Assembly: GCA_002473165.1 (NCBI GenBank)
Contig: DKSD01000022.1
Location: 1-21,478, forward strand
DNA length: 21,478 bases
Reading direction: 5' to 3'
Source: Succinatimonas sp. UBA7265
Lineage (GTDB): Bacteria > Pseudomonadota > Gammaproteobacteria > Enterobacterales > Succinivibrionaceae
Part shown: positions 6,408-14,648 of the stretch, in pieces
Numbering within the stretch: the stretch's first letter is position 1
Layout: every line of letters starts with the position of its first letter
The notes under the pieces: generated by a model
Told to the model about the DNA's origin: nothing
What the model saw: only the letters and a program-made list of their open reading frames with translations
Database searches by the model: none
Translations under genes and position numbers: made by a program

Positions 6408-7265
6408 ATGAAAACCCGCATCATTACCGGCGTCATCCTGGTTGCCGCCGTCATCGCCTGGCTGTTTTTTGCAAGTTATGAGGTCTTCGCCATCGGCGCG
6501 CTGTTTATGTACGTCGTCGGCGCCTATGAGATGGGGCCGCTCATCGGCTTTAAATCCCGCCTGAGCTTTGTGACGCTTGCCGTGGTGGCAGCCTGCATCG
6601 TTTTTTATTTTGCCGTGCCCGGGAAGTTTGTCACAGGCGAGATCCCCGCCTGGTGCTACGCCCTCACTGCCTCAGGGATCGCCCTGTGGGTGATCGCGCT
6701 GCCGCTTTTGTATAAATTCCCCAAAGGCTGTCTTTGGCATAAAAACCGCTTTTTGGCCTCAGTATTCTCGCTGTGGATGTTGCTGCCATTTCTGATCGGA
6801 CTTTTGATTTTGCGCTCAAGCGGCTATGCGCAAAACCCGCTGCAGGGGGCGTTCCTGCTCGCCGCCGTCATGGCGCTGGCCATCCTCGCGGACACCGGAG
6901 CGTATTTTTGCGGCAAGGCCCTGGGCAAGACCCCGATGATCCCGCGCGTCTCCCCGCACAAGACGCTCGAGGGGCTCGCAGGCGGACTGCTTTTGGCGCT
7001 TTTGGGCATGCTCGTGTTCATAAAGCTCGGGTGGTACGCAGGTTATGAGGCCGCGCTTATCCCCATGCTGGTGATCGGCGCGCTTACCGTGCTCTTCTCG
7101 GTAGTGGGCGATCTCGTGGAGAGCATGCTAAAGCGTCTGGCAGGGATCAAGGACTCGGGGAGGATCTTCCCGGGGCACGGCGGCATGCTCGATCGCATCG
7201 ACTCGCAGCTTGCCGTGATCCCGGTGTTCACGGGTTTAAATTACCTGTTATCCCTGGCTGCCTGA
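6408..7265 (+). CDS. cdsA: Phosphatidate cytidylyltransferase (CDP-diglyceride synthase)
   Basis: A 285-residue inner-membrane enzyme with several hydrophobic spans, starting with ITGVILVAAVIAWLFFASYE. It converts phosphatidic acid and CTP to CDP-diacylglycerol, the precursor of all phospholipids. The family signature is complete at about residues 239-265, reading SMLKRLAGIKDSGRIFPGHG followed by GMLDR; it holds the Lys-Asp and terminal Asp residues that bind metal and nucleotide. PHKTLEGLAGG precedes it. TTAGGAA sits about 9 nt before the ATG. It lies 64 nt after uppS and is separated from dxr by a hairpin-containing spacer. Confidence 0.97.
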   Translation: MKTRIITGVILVAAVIAWLFFASYEVFAIGALFMYVVGAYEMGPLIGFKSRLSFVTLAVVAACIVFYFAVPGKFVTGEIPAWCYALTASGIALWVIALPLLYKFPKGCLWHKNRFLASVFSLWMLLPFLIGLLILRSSGYAQNPLQGAFLLAAVMALAILADTGAYFCGKALGKTPMIPRVSPHKTLEGLAGGLLLALLGMLVFIKLGWYAGYEAALIPMLVIGALTVLFSVVGDLVESMLKRLAGIKDSGRIFPGHGGMLDRIDSQLAVIPVFTGLNYLLSLAA

Positions 7266-7290
7266 CAAGCGCTAAACCAAATAAGCAGGC

Positions 7291-7314
7291 CTTGCGGGAA
7301 CTTTGGCCCGCAAG
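7291..7314 (+). other. Perfect 8-bp hairpin in the cdsA-dxr spacer
   Basis: CTTGCGGG (7291-7298) pairs with CCCGCAAG (7307-7314) around an 8-nt loop. No T-tract follows directly; 15 bases later there is AAGCT-TTTT-AGCTT. It may stabilise the upstream mRNA or act as a weak attenuator. The 119-bp spacer shows no convincing promoter. Confidence 0.5.
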
Positions 7315-7384
7315 TCCAGTCCAAAATAAGCTTTTTAGCTTTTAAAACCCGTTTTCAGGGCGCATTTGAGGAGGCATCAGTTCC

Positions 7385-8575
7385 ATGCGCACGCTAACGC
7401 TGCTCGGAGCCACCGGCTCCATCGGCACGAGCACGCTCAAAGTCTTAAGGGCGCACCCGCAGGAATTCAGGCTCATTGCCGCTGCGGCCGGGCGCGATGC
7501 GCAAAAGCTCTTTGAGATCGCGCTGGAGTTCAGGCCCGAGCGTGTGTCGCTGTGCGATGAACGCTCCGCTGAGGAATTAAGGGGCAAAATCAAAGAGGCC
7601 GGGCTTCATTGCGAGGTGCTCTCAGGCCCCCATGCGGCAGCGGAGCTCTCAGGCGCGCCGGATACCGACATTGTGCTCTGCGCGATCGTGGGCGCGGCGG
7701 GGCTTGAGAGCGCGCTCTGTGCCGTGCGCGCCGGACACACTGTGGCGCTGGCGAACAAAGAAGCGCTCGTCATGTCAGGACGGCTGTTTTTTGACGAGAC
7801 CAAAAAATACCGGGCGCAGGTGCTGCCCGTGGACAGCGAGCACAGCGCGATCTTCCAGTGCCTGCCTGAGGAGTGCCAGCGCAGCATCGGCTTTTGCGAT
7901 CTGAAAAAAGCCGGAGTGCGCCGCCTGGTGCTTACCGGATCCGGCGGGCCGTTCCGCACGCTCCCGCTAGAGGAGCTCAAAAACGTGACGGCGGCGCAGG
8001 CCGTGGCGCACCCGGTGTGGCGCATGGGCCCTAAGATCTCAACTGACAGCGCCACCATGATGAACAAGGGCCTCGAGTTCATCGAGGCGCGCTATCTGTT
8101 TAACGCCAAAGACTCTGATATCGAGATCCTCATTCACCCCCAGTCGCTCGTGCACTCCATGGTCTCATATATAGACGGCGCGCTGCTGGCGCAGTCAGGC
8201 CGCCCTGACATGTGCACGCCCATAGCGCGGGCTCTCGCCTACCCAGGGCGCATCGCCTCGACCGTTGAGCCTTTGGATCTCACCTCCTGCCCGACGATGA
8301 GCTTTGAGCGCCCGGACTTTAAGCGCTATCCCTGCCTGAAGCTGGCCATCGAGGCCTCGCGCTCAGGCCAGGGCATGACGACCGCGTTAAACGCGGCCAA
8401 TGAAGTGGCCGTGGACGCGTTTTTAAAAGGCGCCGTCAGCTACCCGGACATCGCCCGGATCGTTGCGGCGGTGCTCGGGCGCTTTGGAGAGCCATCTGTC
8501 TACTCTTTGGATGAGATCCTCGCAGCCGACGCGCGCGCTCGCGCGCTGGCGCGGGAGGAGCTTAAAAAAATCTGA
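7385..8575 (+). CDS. dxr: 1-deoxy-D-xylulose 5-phosphate reductoisomerase
   Basis: A 396-residue NADPH-dependent enzyme that makes MEP from DXP, the committed step of the non-mevalonate isoprenoid pathway and the fosmidomycin target. GATGSIGTSTLKVL forms the NADPH loop; ANKEALVMSG, PVDSEHSAIFQCL, TGSGGPFR and STDSATMMNKGLEFIEA form the active site. Metal ligands Asp150, Glu152 and Glu231 fall at the same numbers as in E. coli. GAGGAGG (7368-7374) lies 10 nt before the ATG. The stop overlaps the rseP start (TGATG), implying translational coupling. It follows cdsA instead of frr, as in Vibrio/Shewanella-like orders. Confidence 0.98.
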   Translation: MRTLTLLGATGSIGTSTLKVLRAHPQEFRLIAAAAGRDAQKLFEIALEFRPERVSLCDERSAEELRGKIKEAGLHCEVLSGPHAAAELSGAPDTDIVLCAIVGAAGLESALCAVRAGHTVALANKEALVMSGRLFFDETKKYRAQVLPVDSEHSAIFQCLPEECQRSIGFCDLKKAGVRRLVLTGSGGPFRTLPLEELKNVTAAQAVAHPVWRMGPKISTDSATMMNKGLEFIEARYLFNAKDSDIEILIHPQSLVHSMVSYIDGALLAQSGRPDMCTPIARALAYPGRIASTVEPLDLTSCPTMSFERPDFKRYPCLKLAIEASRSGQGMTTALNAANEVAVDAFLKGAVSYPDIARIVAAVLGRFGEPSVYSLDEILAADARARALAREELKKI

Positions 8576-9927
8576 TGCTTGCTTTTATCTGGAACCTGGC
8601 TTTCTTTGCCATCGCTTTGGGGATCCTCGTCACCGTGCACGAGGCCGGGCACTTTGCCGCCGCCAAATTCTGCAAGGTAAAGGTGCAGCGCTTTTCCATC
8701 GGCTTTGGCAAGGTGCTCATAAAGCACACCGGGCGTGACGGCTGCGAGTACGCCGTCTCGGCCATTCCCTTGGGCGGCTATGTCAAGATGCTCGGGGAGA
8801 ACGACCACCGTGTCACCCATGAGGAAGGCTCGTTTCGGGGCAAGAGCTTAAAGCAGCGCGCCTTTATCATCGCCGCCGGACCATTGTGCAACGTGATCCT
8901 TGCTTTTGTGCTCTATGTCATCGTAAACCTCATGGGCGTGCCGGCGCTGCTGCCGGTGGCCTCCGATGTGATCCCGGGCAGCCCGGCAGCCCGCGCCGGC
9001 ATGGTCTCAGGCAGCCTCATTACCGAGGCGGGCGGCGCCCCGGCGCCGTCGTGGAGCGAGGTGAGCATGGAACTGGTCTCCGCGGTAACCGGCGGCGGCA
9101 CGCTCGAGCTTAAGACCGTACCCTGGAAAGGGCAGGGCGCCGAGGGGACGTACAGCATCGACGTCTCGCGCCTTTACATTGAGGGAAGGGAGGATCCCGT
9201 GGAGCTCATGGGACTTAGGCGCTCAAACGGCACGGTGCACAACGAACTGTCCATGGTACAGCCAGGCTCTCCTGCCGATCAGGCAGGGCTTAAGAGCGGC
9301 GATCAGATCACCGCGGTAAATGGCGTTGCCACCCCGGTGTGGTACCGCGTCTTCGACGCGGTGCGCCGCAGCGGCGGACGGACGCTCGATTTCACGGTGC
9401 AGCGCGAGGGGAAACTTTATGAGTCCCAAATAACTCCGCGCATGGTGTATTCAAAGGATCTGGGGCGCGAGATCCCGCAGATCGGCGCGGGCGTGAGTTC
9501 CACGCCTGATCCCGATCTCATGCATGAAATCAGCTATTCGTTTTCAGGCGCCGTGGCCAAAGCCGCCAAAGACACCTGGCGCATGTCGCGCCTCGTGGCG
9601 CAGGCGTGCGTGAGGCTTATCTCGGGGGCTGTTTCGGCCGAGGCGGTCTCCGGGCCCATCGCCATCGCCAAGGGTGCGGGCGAGAGCGCGGCGAGCGGCG
9701 CCGTGTTCTTTATAAGTTTTTTGGCCGTCATTAGTGTAAACTTAGGTATTCTTAATTTGCTGCCGATCCCGGTGCTGGACGGCGGCCAGCTGATGTTTAT
9801 CGCCTATGAGGCTGTAAAAGGCAGGGCGCCGTCAGGGCGCATCCAGTATGCCCTTACACTCATGGGGGTCAGCATTCTGCTTGGGCTGATGATGCTGGCA
9901 GTATTCAATGACATCCGCGGACTGTAG
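8575..9927 (+). CDS. rseP: RIP metalloprotease RseP (site-2 protease)
   Basis: A 450-residue inner-membrane zinc protease, the same length as E. coli RseP. It makes the second cut in anti-sigma factor RseA to release sigma-E and also clears leftover signal peptides. The zinc site is VHEAGH in the first membrane helix (H22, E23, H26) plus Asp402 in the C-terminal LPIPVLDGGQL. FSIGFGK and IPLGGYVKMLGE follow the first helix. Two PDZ domains occupy roughly residues 120-310, each with an SPA(A/D)xAG loop. Hydrophobic helices near residues 95-115, 375-400 and 425-445 complete the fold. Its ATG overlaps the dxr stop by one base. bamA follows, linking stress sensing to outer-membrane assembly. Confidence 0.97.
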   Translation: MLAFIWNLAFFAIALGILVTVHEAGHFAAAKFCKVKVQRFSIGFGKVLIKHTGRDGCEYAVSAIPLGGYVKMLGENDHRVTHEEGSFRGKSLKQRAFIIAAGPLCNVILAFVLYVIVNLMGVPALLPVASDVIPGSPAARAGMVSGSLITEAGGAPAPSWSEVSMELVSAVTGGGTLELKTVPWKGQGAEGTYSIDVSRLYIEGREDPVELMGLRRSNGTVHNELSMVQPGSPADQAGLKSGDQITAVNGVATPVWYRVFDAVRRSGGRTLDFTVQREGKLYESQITPRMVYSKDLGREIPQIGAGVSSTPDPDLMHEISYSFSGAVAKAAKDTWRMSRLVAQACVRLISGAVSAEAVSGPIAIAKGAGESAASGAVFFISFLAVISVNLGILNLLPIPVLDGGQLMFIAYEAVKGRAPSGRIQYALTLMGVSILLGLMMLAVFNDIRGL

Positions 9928-9976
9928 CGTTTATGCAGTCCCGCGCGTCCGCAAAAAAGCAGAGCTTAACTGAAAT

Positions 9977-12394
9977 ATGGAAAAAAAGATCTCCAGTCTC
10001 AGGGCCGCAGTCGCCTGCGGCTTGCTCCTGTGCGCCGGAGCGGCCGTAAACCCGGCCTCCGCCGCAGCGAGCTCCACGCTGTATGACACTCCCGTCGCGA
10101 ACATCCAGGTCAGGGGCTTAAACCGTGTCACCCGCGGCGCCGTGCTCCTGGCACTCCCGTTTGGCCCGGGCGACAGCCTCACGCAGGACGGCGTGGCCCA
10201 GGCTTTAAAGCGCCTGTACGCCACCGGCGATTTCGATGATGTGAAGATCTCCCGCGAAGGCGGCGATGTCATCGTCGACGTCAAAGAGCGCCCGACGATC
10301 GCCTCCGTGGAGTTCAAAGGCAACAGCAGCATCAATGACGACAGCTTAAAGCCGGTCATTGAGCAGCAGGGCTTAAAAGAAGGCGAGCCTTTGAACGTGC
10401 AAAACCTCGCGGCCGTGAAAAAATCCCTGGAGGATTTCTACCACGGCGCCGGCATGTACCAGGCCACGGTCAACCCGATCATCACATCGCTGCCGCGCAA
10501 CCGCGTCGGCGTGAGGCTCGAGTTCTCAGAAGGCGTGGCCGCTGAGATCCGCCAGATCAATATCGTCGGCAACAAGGCTTTCCCCGAGGATGTGCTGCTG
10601 GCGCAGATGCAGCTGCGCGACAGCGTGCCCTGGTGGAACTTCATGGCCAACCAGCACTACGATTCCCAGAAATTCCGCGGCGATCTGGACAATCTGCGCC
10701 ACTATTACATGAACCACGGCTATGTGAAGTTCAAGATAGACAACGCCTCCGTGGAGATGACGCCGGACAAAAAAGGCCTCTACCTCACGGTTGCCGTCAA
10801 TGAGGGCGAGCAGTACAAAGTCGGCAAGACTTCCGTCACCGGCAACACGCTCACCTACGGCCCCGAGATGCAGCAGCTGCTGACGCTTGAGCAGGGCGAT
10901 GTCTACTCCGAGCAGGGCGTCACCGACAACGAGAAGATGCTGCGCGACTTCCTGGGCAAATACGGCTACGCCTACTCGGAAGTGCACGCCGTACCCACAT
11001 TTAACGAAAACGACAAGAGCGTCGATTTGGCCTTTACCGTCGAGCCAGGGCAGCGCATCTATGTGGCGCAGCTTTTTATCAACGGCAACGACTCCACGGA
11101 CGACACGGTGATCCGCCGCGAGATCCGCCAGATGGACGGCACGTGGCTGTCAAACGAGGCCATGGAGACTTCCAAGACCCGCTTAAACCGCACGGGCTTC
11201 TTTGAAAAAGTCGACATGGACGTGCAGCGCGGCGGCTCGACGCCTGACACCGTGAACGTGCAGACGACTGTCAAAGAGCGCCCGACCGGCTCCATCCAGG
11301 GCGGCATCGGCTTTGGCACGGACTCAGGCCTGATGCTCTCAGCCTCGATCTCCCAGAACAACCTCTTTGGGTGGGGCACGAAGGGAGTCGTGTCAGCCTA
11401 TGAGAACGACTACCGCAAGCACATGGAGTTAGGCTATACCGATCCCTACTTCACCATCGACAATATCTCCTTAGGCGGGCGCATCTACTTTGATCACTAC
11501 TACGGCGATGATGACGATGTCGTCGACTACGACAACCGCACCATAGGCTTTGAGCTCAATTCAGGCTACCCGCTCTCTGAGACCTGGCGCGTTGACTACG
11601 CCTTAGGCGTTGAGCACACAAAGATCAAAAACACGGGGCGCAAGTTCGAGCAGGCCGAGGCCTTCTGGAGCCAGTACGGCAAGAACGGGCGCAAGGGCAC
11701 GTTCTTAAACTACAGCGCCGAGGTGAGCCTCACTCGCAGCACCCTTGATAAGGGCGTGTTCCCGACGGAAGGCTCCAAGCAGGTGCTCTCAGCCACGGCC
11801 ATGCTCCCGAACTCGGACACCCAGTTCTACAAGCTCATCGGCGAAACCTACCACTACTTCCCCTTTGACACCGATCACCAGTGGATCTTCTCAGCCCGCG
11901 GACGCGGCGGCTACGCCGAAGGTTACGGCACGAAGAACGGCAAGGATCAGCGCCTGCCTTTCTTCAAGAACTTCTACTTAGGTTCGTCTTCGTGGCTGCG
12001 CGGCTTTGATCACAACAGCATCGGCCCGAAGGCCATCTATTATTCAAACGACACGACGCTTACAGGCCCATATGTCTCCGACACCTCCGTGGGCGGCAAC
12101 GCCTTCTGGGCGGCCTCGCTGGAGTTCTTTGTGCCGACGCCTTTCGTGTCCGAGGCCTACAAGGAGAACGTGCGCACCTCGGTGTTCTATGATGCCGGCG
12201 CCCTGTGGGACACCCACGGCGGCGATTACACTTACGACTTCTCCAAGGCTGGCGACTACCGCGCCTCCGTGGGCCTGGCGCTCACCTGGATCTCGCCGGT
12301 GGGGCCGCTTTCATTCTCATTATCCAAAGCCGTGAAAAAATATGACGGCGATGACACCCAGTTCTTCAACTTCAACCTGGGCGGCAGCTTCTGA
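9977..12394 (+). CDS. bamA: Outer membrane protein assembly factor BamA
   Basis: An 805-residue Omp85 protein that folds and inserts beta-barrel proteins into the outer membrane. A signal peptide (about residues 1-30, ending NPASAA) precedes five POTRA domains (about 38-105, 106-188, 189-279, 280-358 and 359-435), with recognisable pieces such as KERPTIASVEFKGN and INIVGNKAFPED. A 16-strand barrel fills 436-805. The terminal residue is Phe (NLGGSF), as in typical barrel signals. The conserved loop-6 motif VRGF is LRGF here (674-677), followed by DHNSIGPKAI. The Shine-Dalgarno is weak. It lies 49 nt after rseP, with skp 19 nt downstream. Confidence 0.98.
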   Translation: MEKKISSLRAAVACGLLLCAGAAVNPASAAASSTLYDTPVANIQVRGLNRVTRGAVLLALPFGPGDSLTQDGVAQALKRLYATGDFDDVKISREGGDVIVDVKERPTIASVEFKGNSSINDDSLKPVIEQQGLKEGEPLNVQNLAAVKKSLEDFYHGAGMYQATVNPIITSLPRNRVGVRLEFSEGVAAEIRQINIVGNKAFPEDVLLAQMQLRDSVPWWNFMANQHYDSQKFRGDLDNLRHYYMNHGYVKFKIDNASVEMTPDKKGLYLTVAVNEGEQYKVGKTSVTGNTLTYGPEMQQLLTLEQGDVYSEQGVTDNEKMLRDFLGKYGYAYSEVHAVPTFNENDKSVDLAFTVEPGQRIYVAQLFINGNDSTDDTVIRREIRQMDGTWLSNEAMETSKTRLNRTGFFEKVDMDVQRGGSTPDTVNVQTTVKERPTGSIQGGIGFGTDSGLMLSASISQNNLFGWGTKGVVSAYENDYRKHMELGYTDPYFTIDNISLGGRIYFDHYYGDDDDVVDYDNRTIGFELNSGYPLSETWRVDYALGVEHTKIKNTGRKFEQAEAFWSQYGKNGRKGTFLNYSAEVSLTRSTLDKGVFPTEGSKQVLSATAMLPNSDTQFYKLIGETYHYFPFDTDHQWIFSARGRGGYAEGYGTKNGKDQRLPFFKNFYLGSSSWLRGFDHNSIGPKAIYYSNDTTLTGPYVSDTSVGGNAFWAASLEFFVPTPFVSEAYKENVRTSVFYDAGALWDTHGGDYTYDFSKAGDYRASVGLALTWISPVGPLSFSLSKAVKKYDGDDTQFFNFNLGGSF

Positions 12395-12413
12395 TAATTA
12401 GGAGTATAAAAAA

Positions 12414-12980
12414 ATGTTCAGAAAAACCATCCTTGCAGGCGCCCTTGCGTTAGGCGCAGCAGCTTTCTGCGCCCAGGCTTTTGCCGCAGGCTCAGGCGAT
12501 GCCAAAGGGGCGGAGGCCGCCTCTTTCATCGGCGTCGTCAACGTCCCGCTCGTCATGAACGACATTCCGCAGGCCGCCGCGGTCAAAGAGAAGCTTCAAA
12601 AGGAATTCGGACCGCGCCAGCAGGAGCTTGCCAAGCTCGAAACGGACGGCAAGGCGCTGCAGCAGTCGCTGCCGACCTTAAAGGGCGATCAGCTCACCGA
12701 GGCGCAGCGCAAGCTCGCGCAGATGCAGGCTGACTACAACTTAAAGGGCCGTGCGCTGCAGGAAGATCAGTCCAAAGCCGTGCACGACGAGGAGATGAAG
12801 TTAGGCAAACTCGTGCAGGAGGCCATAGACAACATCGCCAAAGAGCGCGGATTGCAGCTGGTGATCCGCGGCGAGGCTGTCGCTTACGCCACCCGCGCCG
12901 TCGACATCTCAGATGAGGTTGTAAAGCGCGTGGCCGCCCAGAGCGGCGCCAAGGCCCCGGCCTCTGACAAGAAGAAATAA
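12414..12980 (+). CDS. skp: Periplasmic chaperone Skp (OmpH family)
   Basis: A 188-residue OmpH-family protein that holds unfolded outer-membrane proteins in the periplasm on their way to BamA. A clear signal peptide (MFRKTILAGALALGAAAFCA, cut near AQAFA|AGS) is followed by IGVVNVPLVMNDIPQAAAVK. A long charged helical region (about residues 60-150) forms the tentacle coiled coils of the trimer. The tail ends in a lysine-rich ASDKKK. The family is usually 160-180 residues. AGGAG (12400-12404) lies 9 nt before the ATG. It sits between bamA and lpxD, as in E. coli, with lpxD starting 2 nt after its stop. Confidence 0.95.
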   Translation: MFRKTILAGALALGAAAFCAQAFAAGSGDAKGAEAASFIGVVNVPLVMNDIPQAAAVKEKLQKEFGPRQQELAKLETDGKALQQSLPTLKGDQLTEAQRKLAQMQADYNLKGRALQEDQSKAVHDEEMKLGKLVQEAIDNIAKERGLQLVIRGEAVAYATRAVDISDEVVKRVAAQSGAKAPASDKKK

Positions 12981-12982
12981 CC

Positions 12983-14017
12983 ATGCGCCTCTCTGAGATC
13001 GCAAACGCTCTGGGAGCCGAGATCTCAGGATCAGGCGATCCTGAGATCAAAAAGGTCGCCAACCTCGTGACGGCGCAGGAGGGGGAGATCTCCTTCCTCT
13101 CCGATCCGCACTACCGCAAGGCCTTAAGCGAGAGCAAGGCCTCGGCGGTGATCGTGCGCAAGGACGATCTGCCGCACCTGCGCGCGGGCGCCTGCGCGCT
13201 CGTCATGCCTGATCCTTACGTGGGCTTTGCAAAGGCCGCGCAGCTTTTGGACACGACGCCGCGCATCGCGACGGGCATTGCCCAAGATGCTGTCGTGGAG
13301 GAAGGGGCCGTGCTGGGAGATGACGTGAGCCTTGGGCATCACGCGGTGGTCTCAAAAGGCGCCCGGATCGGATCGCATGTGCAGCTGGGCTCAGGTGTCG
13401 TTATCGGCCCTGACGCGGTGATAGGCGATTACACCAGACTCTACCCTAACGTGAGCGTCTACCATGACTGCGTCATCGGGGAGCACTGCCTCGTGCAGTC
13501 GGGCACGGTAATCGGCTCTGACGGCTTTGGCTATGCCAATGAGAAGGGCGTCTGGGTCAAGATCCCGCAGACCGGTCGCGTTGTTATCGGCTCTTTTGTC
13601 GAGATCGGCGCGTGCACCTGTATAGATCGCGGCGCCATAGACGACACGGTGATCGAGGACAATGTCATCATCGACAACCTCTGCCAGGTGGCGCACAACG
13701 TGCACATCGGCACGGGCACGGCGGTGGCCGGCGGCACGACGTTCGCCGGCTCCTGCAAGATCGGGCGCTACTGCATCATCGGCGGCACCTCGGTCTTCAA
13801 CGGGCACATCACGATCTGCGACGGCGTGACCATCAGCGGCATGTGCATGGTGATGCGCTCCATAGACAAGCCCGGGATCTACAGCTCCGGCATTCCGGCG
13901 CAGCCTAACCGCGAATGGCGGCTTACGGCCTCAAGGACGCTGCACATCAACGAGATGTACCACAAGCTTGAGGAACTCGCGGCCAAAGTGGCGAAGCTTG
14001 AGAGCGCCAGGCAGTGA
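12983..14017 (+). CDS. lpxD: UDP-3-O-(3-hydroxyacyl)glucosamine N-acyltransferase
   Basis: A 344-residue enzyme that adds the second (N-linked) 3-hydroxyacyl chain in lipid A synthesis, using acyl-ACP. The N-terminal uridine-binding domain (about 1-95, with EGEISFLSDPHYRKAL) is followed by left-handed beta-helix hexapeptide repeats (about 100-295). These include VIGSDGFGYANEKGVWVKIP and GACTCIDRGAIDDTVI. His238 in LCQVAHNVHIG matches the catalytic His239 of E. coli. A C-terminal helix (HINEMYHKLEELAAKVAKLE) ends the trimer-forming fold. Only two bases separate it from skp, and its ribosome site lies in the AAGAAGAAA end of that gene, suggesting coupling. Confidence 0.97.
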   Translation: MRLSEIANALGAEISGSGDPEIKKVANLVTAQEGEISFLSDPHYRKALSESKASAVIVRKDDLPHLRAGACALVMPDPYVGFAKAAQLLDTTPRIATGIAQDAVVEEGAVLGDDVSLGHHAVVSKGARIGSHVQLGSGVVIGPDAVIGDYTRLYPNVSVYHDCVIGEHCLVQSGTVIGSDGFGYANEKGVWVKIPQTGRVVIGSFVEIGACTCIDRGAIDDTVIEDNVIIDNLCQVAHNVHIGTGTAVAGGTTFAGSCKIGRYCIIGGTSVFNGHITICDGVTISGMCMVMRSIDKPGIYSSGIPAQPNREWRLTASRTLHINEMYHKLEELAAKVAKLESARQ

Positions 14018-14042
14018 CAGAATTTTTTAAAGGGGATTAGAA

Positions 14043-14501
14043 GTGACAGATACCGCAAAGAAAACCCTGGACATCGAGCAGATCATGGGGCTGCTCCCGC
14101 ACCGTTTTCCTTTCCTGATGATCGACCGCGTGCTCGACTACAATATCGAGGGCGAGCACAAGACGCTCACGGCCTTAAAGAACGTCACCTTTAACGAGCC
14201 GTTCTTCCAGGGGCATTTCCCGGGCAAGCCGGTGCTCCCGGGCGTGCTCATCCTCGAGGCCATGGCTCAGGCCACGGGCGTGCTCGCCTTCACCATGGTG
14301 GGCAAGCCGCAGCCGGGCGAGCTCTACTATTTCGCCGCCATCGACAAGGCGCGCTTCAAGCATGTCGTCGTGCCCGGCGATCAGCTCATCATTAAGGTCG
14401 AGTACTTCCGCGAGCGCCGCGGCATCGCCTCGTTCGCAGGCGAGGCCTATGTCGGCGACACGCTCTGCTGCAAGGCAGAGCTCATGTGCGCCAAGCACTG
14501 A
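14043..14501 (+). CDS. fabZ: 3-hydroxyacyl-[acyl-carrier-protein] dehydratase FabZ
   Basis: A 152-residue hot-dog-fold dehydratase that removes water from 3-hydroxyacyl-ACP in fatty acid elongation, competing with LpxA and LpxD for the same substrate. The catalytic pair is visible in PFFQGHFPGKPVLPGVLILE: His58 and Glu72. LLPHRFPFLMIDRVLDY forms the N-terminal signature. The start codon is GTG with AAGGGGAT about 8 nt upstream; E. coli fabZ also uses a non-ATG start, consistent with limited expression. It is followed by a 147-bp spacer with hairpins before lpxA, wider than in E. coli. Confidence 0.97.
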   Translation: MTDTAKKTLDIEQIMGLLPHRFPFLMIDRVLDYNIEGEHKTLTALKNVTFNEPFFQGHFPGKPVLPGVLILEAMAQATGVLAFTMVGKPQPGELYYFAAIDKARFKHVVVPGDQLIIKVEYFRERRGIASFAGEAYVGDTLCCKAELMCAKH

Positions 14502-14502
14502 G

Positions 14503-14530
14503 AAAAAAAAGCCGGGGCGCACGCTCCGGC
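14503..14530 (-). terminator. Intrinsic terminator facing the minus strand
   Basis: On the minus strand GCCGGAGC (14523-14530) pairs with GCCCCGGC (14511-14518, one wobble) around a 4-nt loop and is followed by eight T's (14503-14510 as A's on the plus strand). On the plus strand the same hairpin lacks a T-tract and continues GCGCGCC. The functional orientation therefore appears opposite to all surrounding genes, and it would stop antisense transcription entering fabZ. Confidence 0.55.
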
Positions 14531-14536
14531 GCGCGC

Positions 14537-14561
14537 CTTTAAAGCCCCAAAAGCTTTAAAG
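14537..14561. other. Second hairpin in the fabZ-lpxA spacer
   Basis: CTTTAAAG occurs at 14537-14544 and 14554-14561; being self-complementary, the two copies form an 8-bp stem around a 9-nt loop. GC-rich flanks (GCGCGC and CGGCGC) can extend it imperfectly. A -10-like TATAAA lies at 14614-14619, but I see no matching -35, so a separate lpxA promoter remains uncertain. Confidence 0.45.
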
Positions 14562-14648
14562 CGGCGCTTGACGCTCAGGTGACGGCACGTACGGCGTTCT
14601 GGTTAATTATTAGTATAAAAACGCCTTGATTATTACAGGAGACAGACT

